From: Plantago ovata
Taxonomy: Eukaryota > Streptophyta > Magnoliopsida > Lamiales > Plantaginaceae
DNA length: 64,000 bases
Reading direction: 5' to 3'
Assembly (NCBI GenBank): GCA_028274465.1
Contig: CM051457.1
Location: 56,963,550-57,027,549, forward strand
The notes under the pieces were generated by a model. That model had not been told where the DNA came from. It saw only the letters and a list, made by a program, of their open reading frames with translations, and did not search any database. Below are positions 54,885 through 64,000 of the stretch, piece by piece. Position numbers and translations under genes: made by a program. Position 1 is the first letter of the stretch. Each line of letters opens with the position of its first letter.

Positions 54885-57800
54885 TTAAGCTCTTTCAGCA
54901 GAAGATTTTCTCAGAATCTCCCTTACACTCTTCTCAGCAAGTGCAGAAAATTCAACACAGTCCTTTTCGTAATCTTCAAGTAGCTTACGGACTTCGAGCT
55001 AAATGATTCTTGCGTTCTTGCAGGCGGTATAATGATGTTTTTCAACATTCATTTCTTTGTAGTGCAACACCCACAAGTGCATGCCCCAATTGCTGGCATG
55101 GAGAAGTTGTGTATCTGAAATGCCTTTGTTAGCATGAATCTTCCTTAACCAGAGAAGATCTTCTTCTTGATCCTTAGCAGTGAGATAGAAATACTCATAA
55201 GGAATCAATCCATATTTCTTCTTTGACTTATTGGTTATAGGGTCAGAGTAATAGGCAACATCAATTGGTTTAATGAATTCAGGTTCTTATTTTACATTCT
55301 TGCCAATTGAAGTTCTTCTTACCAAGACTTCCATATTCAGCCATCTCCCAGCTATGTTTCTTGGGAAGGGAGGAGGATCCCTTTCTTTTCTTTTCACTTT
55401 TAATTCAATCCATGTGTACATTTGATTCAGTACAGCTATTGGAAAGAAATCATTTACCAATAAGTCTTCCAGCTTTAAGATCCAGCAACCATGAACATTT
55501 CTGATCACATTTTGAGTAGTTTCCTCATTGCTGGTCTTTGTGTATTCAATACCGGAGCCAATGGCAATGCTGGCAAGCCTCTTTTCTTCCTGTCTTTGCC
55601 TTCTTCTTCTTGACTTTGCATTTTCTTGATCTCTTGCTAAAGATCTTGAGTCAGAAGAGAAATGTTTTGAATGGCCAGACAGAGTTAAGGCTGTAATTGG
55701 TCTAGCTCTTATAGCTTGAGCTATAGTCTTATTGTCATCATCATCATCATCTTCATTCAGATCTTGATGACTTTCAGTGTGACAGTATTCATGAGTTTCA
55801 GCAGAAGTTTTTCTCTTTTTCGGATTTACTGAATTCAACTCAGAATCTGCTTCAGCTTGTCTTTTAGAACTTTGCTCTTTTTCAGCAAGAGGTTCTATTG
55901 TCAGTGGCGCTTCAGCAGGGGTTTTCTCTCTTGAAGATTTATTTTGCTTATCTTCCCCCTTAGACATGGATTGCATCATTGGAGTAATGTGCAGAGAAAA
56001 GAACTCATTGCAATTTTCAGCAAGCGTACTTAGGCTATTGTACTTCATGATAATTGCCTGCTGATCAGAGGTCAGCTTTGACAATTCTTGATTGATACTC
56101 ACCAAGTTTTCCTCATGTCTGCGCTCTGTTTCGACTTTGTCTTCAATGAAAGTCTGAGCCTTTTTCAATGCAGACTTTGCTAGTTTGAGTGCTTGACTGA
56201 CATCTTCTTCATAGCTTTTGTGGTATGGACTTCTGTCTTTCTGAGCTATGGTAAGAGAAGTAGTGCGTTTCAACACAGTAGCTAGTATTTTGCCGATGTC
56301 AAGCGGAATCTCAGCAAGCAGTGCATCATCTTCTACTTTGCAGGCTTTGTGGACTTCCATTAGTGCCAAAATTCTTGGAGTAAAATCCTCCACATGTGGA
56401 GACGGCACTAAAGTCGGGGTATAGGAATGAACTTTAAGCTCAGTAGCGAATAGATCATCTCTGGTCAGCAAATGGCTTCTTAAGTCATCTCCTACATCAT
56501 TTTCATGATAAGGAGGAAGAATTGTGACCACGGTGGGTTCACCTTTCTTTGATTGATCATCCTCATTTGTTGAAAGATCGTCTTCGTCATCAGATTCATC
56601 AAGGCCAGCAACCTTGGTTCCTAAATCTGCAGCTTTATTCCCTTTTGGTTGAGTGGTTGCTGATGGCAACGCTTCAGACTCAACAACTGGAGTTTCACCA
56701 GTAGTGACTTTTAATTGAGTAGTTGCTGAGGGAAACGTTTGAGACTCAATAACTGGGGTTTCACCAGTAGTAAGTGGAAGGGAGGGGACTTCCTTAAGCT
56801 TCACTCTTGAAGATTGATCAATGTCTAGATTATGCGTATGCCTTGCATGAATTTGTAGACTGTTTTGAAGTGCTCTTTGATAATCTTCATCCAATTCTTC
56901 ATCATCAAGGTTTGGATCAGTGACCTTGGCTTCGAGTAAAGATAACTTGGCATCAGAAAGCTTGCTTTTGCCTAGTTTCAAAGCAGCGCGCTTTCTGGTG
57001 TACTCTTCTTCAGTATCAGCGCCTTGTACAGGTGTTGGAGTACTTGTCTCAGCAGGAGCAGGATTGGATTCTTGTTGCTGACTTGGTGTTTGATTAGCTT
57101 GCTGATTGTCATGATGTTCAGTCTCAGCAACTGTCAGTTTAAGTCCATCAGCATCAGGACTAGGACCTTGATTATCATCATCGTCGTCCTTTTTATCCTT
57201 AGAATCTTTTCCTTCCTCATCACTGGGATCTGTAGGAATGTTCTCATCTTCTTCTTCTTCATCATCGTCCGTCAGTATAACCAACTCAAGATGTTTGTAT
57301 AGTGCAACACTCGTAACTTCCTCTTCTTCATTGATTTTGTGGGGATCAACCATCACGGGTACAAAGGAACCCTTGAGCATCACAGCTTGTTCAGCAGGAG
57401 AGGCACTCTTGAATTTGGCTTTCATATTCTCTCTGATTAGAGCAATCAGACTTGAGCTCATGAGCTGAGAATATGTCAACTCTTCTGGAAGTATGGAGTG
57501 CACAAAAGTCTCGAGTTTCAGCAGAGAGATTCTCTTTTTCTCGTTGGATAGATGAAGATGAAGGTCAGAAAAGTCCATCCTTCTGTACCTTTGCCAGTTG
57601 CTGACAGACTTAGCAACTCTGGACAAGGTAGTTTTCTTGAAGTCTGAGTAAAGTTCTTCTTAACTTACTTTCGGATCTTCAGTGATGTGAACCACTTCAG
57701 TGGTCTCCTTTTGAGCCTGAAAAATAATAAAATTAAGTTCAGAAAAGTTTTGGAGAATAGTTTTAGAGTCCAAAGATGGAGCATGATTTACCTGCTGAGA

Positions 57801-60180
57801 TTCAGCAAGCTCATGTTGCACACTTGTTTGTGCTGGTACTATTTCCATTGCTTCAGGAGCTTGAAAAGCATCCTTGAATTGTTCATCCTGAAATAATTTT
57901 AAGTTAGATACAAGCACTAAGTTTTCAAACTTAGTTGAATTACCAAAAACTTTATCTAACTGCTGAGAAGGAGGTGTGGATTCTGGTGCAGAGGCTTCAA
58001 CAACCTTCTGACTTGTATCTTGAGAAGTCTGTAAAGAAATCATTATATTAGCAAAAGAATGAGTTTCGGATAGTGAAGTTTTGCTTATGGTTGAGTTAAC
58101 TACCTGCTGAAGAAGGACAGGTGGTGACTCAGTCCTTTCAACAATGACAACTTCTTCAGTATCTGGGACGTTTTCTTCAGCAGACTTCTTTTCTTCCTCT
58201 ATTTGAGAAAGCTGTGCGGGTTCAGCAATCCCCCTTGTCTCTGAAATGACAAGTTGAGCAGAGACATCTTGACCCTTGAGTTCACTACTTGTCATGAAAA
58301 CATCTACCGATTTGTTGGAGTTGTCATCAATCTCCAAATCCATTTGCTGGTTCAGTTCTGTCAGCACCAGCTGAACTTTGTCAATGGATGTTTTCGGTGA
58401 ACTAGGTCGAGTATTCTCAACATCATGGGATGCGTCATCGAATAGTGTCTCTTGTGGTGTTTCAGCAATCTCTGGGACTTGAACCATTGCAGTCTCAGCA
58501 ACTGGTTCTTCAGTAACTTGATGAGTTGCTTGTTCAGCAACCATCTTTTCAGCATTGGCAGCATCAGCAAGTGCCGCGGTTCTTATATCAGCAGCAATAT
58601 CAATTGCTGGTTCCAGAGTCTGATCTTCTAGATTATCTACAATGTAGATATCTGGGATTGAGGCAGGAATTTCATTTCCACTGCCTTGTGGTCTCTTCTT
58701 AGTAGATGTATCAACATTGAGTTGATTGTTGAAGGCTTCCGCAAACACTTCAACATTGCTGACGTAGGTTTCAGTAACCACTTCATCAACATCTACTGGA
58801 ACTTGTGTTTCAGAAACTGCGGGAGAATCATCCGAAAGATCATGGACAATTGGTACTGACTTGCGAGCCAGTGTTTTCTTTCTTGGGTTACTTGTCCTTT
58901 TTCTCTTGGGGACGGGGTTAGCTGATGACGCTGCAGTCTGAGTGTCATCATCAGCTTTCCTCTTTTTCTTCTTAGATTTTTCAAGTTTCTCTCCAGCAGC
59001 AGCGTCAGTAGTTGCATTTTCAGCAACGGCTGTTGTACACTTACCTTGTTGATCACCATCTACAACAGTTTCATCAACAACTTTTTCAGCTGTTGGAACA
59101 TTTTCTTGCTGAGTAGTGGTGACAACATCTGCGGCTGTTGTATACCTTTCTTGCTGACTTGTGCTGACAACATTTGCAGCTGTTGTCTTCTTTGATTTTT
59201 CAAGTTTCTTATCAGCAAGCTTAGGTGCATTTTGCTTGTAGAAGGCTCTTCCCACATTGCATACTGATTTCTTAATCGGCAATGGGTTTCTCAGCTGAAT
59301 CCTGAAGTGTTCAAGGATATAGAATCTTTTTAGTCCATACATGACTGGGAAGGTAGGTGAGACCTTGTTGTCTTCAACCTTAACCTTGAATTTAGTACCA
59401 CAATCAACAAGTCTGTTGAAAATGTACTTTGCCCAGTTAAGCTCAGTCCTGTTCTCATATATATGCATTAGCAGCGGCCACCTTCTCAAGCCTACTTGGT
59501 CTATTCCTCCGACTTGGGAGTCTAAGACTTTGATTAGTAGTAGAGCTACTAGACCAAGTGAATGGCAGAGATGCTTCCTCTTAACGTGCTTTGTCCAAGT
59601 CACGGGAGCAATCTCTCCTTTCTTCATTTTCTCATTTCTGACATCACGGTAGAAGGCTTCGATTTCTTCGTCAGTGGCAGTGATGTCATCTTCAGTTCCA
59701 GTGGTCGGAATCTGAAAGATGTCGGCTAAATCAGTCCATTTCAGGACGATTTGAACATTCTGAACTGTGGTGAAGATCACTTTTTCAGTGACTCCTTGAC
59801 CATCAGTTAGAGTCTGGATTTCTGCATTATTGTAGAACTCCATTGTATCTAACATACTCACTTTCTTAGGGCGAGCTGTTATAAAGAGAGTGAGGCCTTG
59901 CTGTTTTAACAAGTCAAGTGCCTCTTCATTGTCACCGTCAAGTTCTTGTTCATAGAAGTATCGGATATACTTCTCTTTGGAAAAACCACCCCATTGCATC
60001 ATCATCTCACACTTTGCAGTGTCTAGATATGCAGGCGGCATGGGTTTCTCAGTTATTCTATCGTTTTCAACACAATTTTCACTGTGTTGGTCACCGGAGT
60101 TATCACCAGAGTAGTGCTTTTTCCAGCACTGTCAACTTAGATGATTTTGAAGTCTTAGAGGACTGTTTCTTTGGTGCCAT
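54885..60180 (-). pseudogene. S6 third ORF, best preserved copy
   Basis: From the ATG (60178-60180, MAPKKQSSK) to TAA at 54885-54887: 5,296 nt, close to S3. It has only a few breaks. One base is lost near codon 16; two long frames then follow (60041-57660, 793 codons, and 57626-55287, 779 codons) separated by an in-frame TAA at 57660-57662. There is a Gln-to-stop at 55287-55289 and another stop at about 55001. The domain order is as in S1 and S3: N-terminal globular region, KKKRKADDD and PKRKRTSNPRKK basic clusters, VAE repeats, three 75/72/75-nt intron-like segments, Asp/Glu runs, coiled coil, RRRRQRQEEKRL, conserved C-terminal domain. The small number of breaks suggests a younger copy. Function unknown; a nuclear protein is more likely than an envelope. 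Confidence 0.82.
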
Positions 60181-61091
60181 TTCTTTTATAGGGTGAGAAA
60201 TGTGTATGAAAAAGATTACTTTGCTTTTTGACCGGAGGTACAGTAGATTCAGGCTAGAATTTGCAGAGAAAGGAAATGTGAGTTAAAGAATTTTGTCTTT
60301 CTCTAACTCCTTGTTTATATAGTGTCTCTGATGTGCAAGAAGCTCAATCGATTTTGAGTTCTCAGCAAGGGTAAATCAGAGATTCAACAGCGTTAGTGGA
60401 GCCTTTGCATTAAATGCATAGTGGCCCACTAACAAAAACCGTCAGAGCACTCTTTCTCTTTGCAATGTTAACCGTTAGATCAAAAACGCCTTTTAATCAA
60501 TGGCCACGATTGTATTTCATGTCATGATTATTAGCGAGTTTATCTGTGCCCGATTAACGTCACAGATTGATTTTACCTAGATTTATGGGATTTAATTGCT
60601 TACTGAAGTAAACTAGAATCTTTTCAGCGAGTTTATGTAACCAGCCTTGTTACTTGTTGAAAGTTCCCCCTTAATCAGACATCTCAAATTTCTTTAAGTT
60701 AAAAGATATTTCTTTGTTCGCGTATCAGCAAATTCTTTTTATCTTGAGATATCTTTTGGTAAAATCTGAGAAGTGAGTTTGCGCTTTTCTGTGTTCCCGT
60801 CTCAGAATTTTCCTTTGATACTTGAATACCCGTTTCATTATCTTTGATTGTCTGAATTCTTGTTTCAGCAATCTTTAAGGTTTTTCTCTTACTGAGTGCC
60901 CGTCTCAGCAAGTGATCAAGTTTTCTAACAAATACCCGTTTTGAAGGAATTACTTGTTGAATGCCTGTTTCATCAATCATGTAGTGACTTATCATTTCTT
61001 TTTAGAAGAAATCTGTGGAAGGAGCTTTTATTCAAGTAAGAATATTTTGTCTTGCTGAATGCCTGTTTCAGCAATCTGCCAATTGTATCCC
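60181..61091 (-). other. S6 spacer with TATA-like box and hairpin array
   Basis: Inverted equivalent of 2355-3265. TTTATATA at 60314-60321 is the TATA-like box, about 141 bp before the ATG. The hairpin array spans about 60722-61074: the first unit is 61052-61074 (TTGCTGAA/TTCAGCAA), the seventh 60787-60807, and the eighth has decayed. Confidence 0.75.
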
Positions 61092-63258
61092 TTATTGAGG
61101 TAATTCAATCAATCCAAGGTTATACCTTAGCATTGCGAATCTATTATCTGGTAGGGGCTTGGTAAAGATGTCAGCAAGTTGATCATCAGCACCCACTTTT
61201 ACAACCTCAATATCTCCTTTTTCCACATGATCTCTAATGAAATGATGTCTAATATCAATGTGCTTAGTCCTTGAGTGAAACTTAGGATTTTGCGTTATAG
61301 CAATAGCACTTGTATTATCACAAAAGATTGGTGTTTTCTTTGCAGAAATACCATAATCTCTTAATTGTTGCTGAATCCATAGGATTTGAGCTGTGCAACA
61401 ACCAGCCGCAATGTACTCAGATTCAGTAGATGAATTGGCAACACAGGTTTGCTTCTTGCTGAACCATGATATTAATCTAGTACCCAAAAACTGACAAGTT
61501 CCATCGGTACTTTTTCTATCAAGAGTTGATCCTCCATGATCAGCATCAGAATAACCAACCAATTCAAGTCCAGAATCTTTAGGATACCATAATCCAACAT
61601 TGAGTGTACCTTTGACATATTTCAGTATCTTAAGTGCCTTTTTGTAGTGTGATTCTCTTGGATCAGATTGGAATCTTGCACACACACAAACAGCATATTG
61701 AATGTCAGGTCTACTAGCATACTGAATGTCAGGTCTACTTGCTGTTAAATCCAACAAGTAACCAATGAGCTTTCTATACTTGTGTTCTTCAACACTTTTA
61801 TCTTCTTTAGTATAGCCCAATTTGGTACCAACTCTCATAGGGATCTTTTCAGGTTTTTCTTCCTCTTTGATCCTAAACTTTATGAGCATTTCTTTCGCAT
61901 ACTTTGCTTGATTTATGAATATTCCATCTTTGATTTGCTTGACTTGCAATCCTAGGAAATAATTCAATTTTCCCATCATACTCATTTCAAATTTATTTGT
62001 CATGAGCTTGGCAAAATCATCACAAAGTTGCTTGTCCTTAGATCCAAATATTATGTCATCCACATAAATCTGAACTAAGAGTATTTTACCATCATGGTTC
62101 ATGGTAAACAAGGTTTTGTCAACTTCACCTTTCTTGAAACCATTATCCAGCAAGAACTTGGCCAAGGTATCATACCAAGCTCTTGGTGCTTGTATACCAT
62201 CTTGGTTTCTGAGGGAACTTCAAAGCCAGGGGGTTGTTCTAAGTAGACTTCTTCAGCAAGTTCACCATTCAAGAATGCACTTTTAACATCCATTTGATAA
62301 ACAATGAAGTCATTGTGAGCAGCAAAGGCCAAGAAAAGTCTAATTGCATCCAATCTTGCAACTGGTGCATAAGACTCATCATAGTCCAATCCTTCAGTCT
62401 GACAGTAACCTTGAGCAACTAAACGTGCTTTGTTTCTTGTTACTTCACCAGACTCACTCAGCTTGTTTCTGAACACCCACTTTGTACCAATAGCTTTCTT
62501 GCCTTCAGCAAGAGGTACAAGTTTCCAGACTTTGTTCCTTTCAAATTGATCCAGTTCTTCTTGCATTGCCTTGATCCATTCAGAATGCTTTAGAGCTTCT
62601 TCTATGGTCTTGGGTTCAATTTCTGAAACAAAGAAAGAGAACAAAGATTCTACTTTTACGACATTTGCTTCTTCAGCAAGTCCATGAGTAGCAGAAACTT
62701 TGGATCTAGTCACTTGGCGTTTGTCAATATCACCAATCATATCCGTAGAGGGATGATCTCTAATCCATTTGTTAACAGGCTTTCTGCTCTTTGGATCTGG
62801 ATACGTTTGCTCATCAGCATGTGACTCTTCAGCATGTGCTTGTTCAGTACTACTGGTATTTTGTGTCTCTGCTGAGATTGGTTCATCATCCACTGCTTGT
62901 TGAGCATTGCTAGATTGTGGTAACTCATCAGCAGGCACGGGAGGTTGCGTAGTTTCAGAAACATCCGGAGCAACTGCGTCTTTTGCTGGAAATTCTTTGT
63001 CATGAACTATATTTATCTTGTCATGACTTGGGGGAGGAGAGTCATTTTCAGAACCATCATTTAGTTCAATTGACTTGATTTGCTTAGCATCAGATTCAGT
63101 TCTTTGCTCATGTATGATTAGCTTTTTCATACATTCTGATATTTCTTCTTCAGCAGGCACTCCTTGTGTCTTTTCGTAGAATACAACATGCACTGATTCT
63201 TCGATCTTTTGTGCCTCCTTAGTAATCAGACATCTGTTTTGAGTGTAACAGGCGGTAT
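61092..63258 (-). pseudogene. pol: S6 pol: integrase end, RT, RNase H
   Basis: Read from 63258 down: integrase tail ([20 protein letters not shown]), Ala/Glu linker, and RT from WIKAMQEEL to SETKMVYK. A deletion of about 31 bp between CAAG repeats near 62190 then removes the [11 protein letters not shown] segment and shifts frame. The second frame (62165-61092) has YVDDIIFG, RNase H with SDADHGG and STESEY, and the complete C-terminus ...ELPQ at 61092. A 24-nt tandem duplication doubles ASRPDIQY (about 61694-61741). RNase H residues are intact, unlike S1. G7 cuts the integrase at 63259, so the core lies beyond the window. Confidence 0.92.
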
Positions 63259-64000
63259 TGATGAATGTGTATTTTACACTTTCATTTGAGTCTTTTTCAC
63301 CTATTTTAGCTATCCTCTATGTTAATTTAGCTATATTTTAGTACATTTTATTAGAATAGTGTCACGTTTCCCTTTAGATTTTATTTTACAGGTTTTGGTT
63401 GAAAATCGAGGATTTCCGGGCAATTATATTGAAGTTGACAAGGAATTGGTGTTCCAGAAGCCTATTTGGAGTATCTGAAGGTTTCCGGATAGGATTTGGA
63501 GTCTAGGGGTCGAATCTGGAGGTTAGTATATAGTTGCTCAGATTTTCTCCGAAATTCATACTTTTCCAGACCTACTTTCTCATCTTTCTCTGTAGTTTTA
63601 GGTAGGAACTTCCCAGAGCCTGTTCTGGGGGTTCGTAGCTTAGGGGACACTTTTTCATAGCGGATTGGAGCTTGTAGGATCGCAATTCTTCGGAGATTGA
63701 CAACCTTCGGTAACATTGTATCTTACAGTTTATTCTACTTATTTTAATATATCTTTCAATATGTTTTCTTCTATGATTTCTGTTGATTGCATTCCTATTA
63801 TGAGTAGCTAAACTTATCGTTGGTGGTAGTATGTGAATTCTTAGCGAAGGGAAGATAATCATGCTAATGGCTATATCGCACATTATACTTCGTGTTATTG
63901 CTTTATTTCGTTGATCAGGCTTAGCCTAAATTCTCGTATGTTGTATTAATTATTATGCATAATTGGACCCTCGTCGACCTATACGCATGTTTATCTTCGT
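63259..64000 (+). repeat. G7: Athila-like LTR, runs off the window
   Basis: It starts TGATGAATGTG inside the S6 integrase (possible target GGTAT, 63254-63258). About 100-200 bp are missing at 63524-63530, where GAGGTTAG joins TATATAGTTGCTC. This removes exactly the palindrome block and the upstream part of the TATA box seen in G4. Whether it is a solo LTR or a 5' LTR cannot be told. Confidence 0.9.

Noticed and set aside
54711-54983. Plus-strand 90-codon ORF near the S6 LTR
   Set aside because: It covers the inverted 3' untranslated region and end of the third ORF; the S3 equivalent has no matching frame.

Overview
The window looks like plant nuclear DNA, most likely from a eudicot, made essentially of nested LTR retrotransposons. 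I see no host gene, tRNA, rRNA or bacterial-type feature. The evidence is a primer-binding site (PBS) matching plant initiator tRNA-Met beside Ty1/copia gag-pol, a PBS matching tRNA-Asp beside Ty3/gypsy (Athila-like) LTRs, AT-rich spacers, and several nested insertions that keep perfect 5-bp target duplications. The species cannot be told from the sequence alone.

Two families account for nearly everything. Family S is a Ty1/copia element of the SIRE/Maximus type: long gag with a CCHC knuckle and coiled coil, PR-IN-RT-RNaseH pol, LTRs of about 1.5-1.65 kb. It carries an extra module downstream of pol, made of a hairpin-rich spacer, a TATA-like box and a third ORF of about 5.3 kb (about 1,765 codons). 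Family G has Athila-like LTRs of about 1.2-1.3 kb ending TGATGAA...TTCATCA. Its members here hold gag or gag-protease only, with no reverse transcriptase or integrase, so they are non-autonomous (TR-GAG/LARD-like).

Layout: S1 (+) 1-9349, a deleted copy whose third ORF is split by solo LTR G1 (7059-8369, -). S2 (-) 9350-13211, gag plus 5' LTR. S3 (+) 13212-32084, the most complete S copy (truncated 5' LTR, PBS, gag, pol, third ORF, 3' LTR), with G2 (16111-21503, -) inserted in its protease. S4 (+) 32085-35145, gag end plus pol. G3 (+) 35146-52867, inserted in the S4 RT; its 5' LTR is split by G4 (35736-49984, +), which is itself split by G5 (39388-45571, +), and its gag is split by solo LTR G6 (51298-52574, -). 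S5 (-) 52868-53062, a third-ORF fragment. S6 (-) 53063 to the window end (3' LTR, third ORF, pol), with G7 (63259 onward, +) inserted in its integrase end.

Every coding region has at least one stop, frameshift or deletion, so no copy here is autonomous. The most unusual content is the S-family third-ORF module. Three independent copies share a TATA-like box about 145 bp before the ATG, an array of about eight hairpins with an ACRGGNA-type heptaloop and covarying stems, and three in-frame segments of 75, 72 and 75 nt bounded by GT...AG splice-like signals. The encoded protein looks nuclear rather than envelope-like. The G family has four tandem GC-rich palindromes just upstream of its TATA box, and paired hairpins each followed by a polypurine-tract-like sequence.
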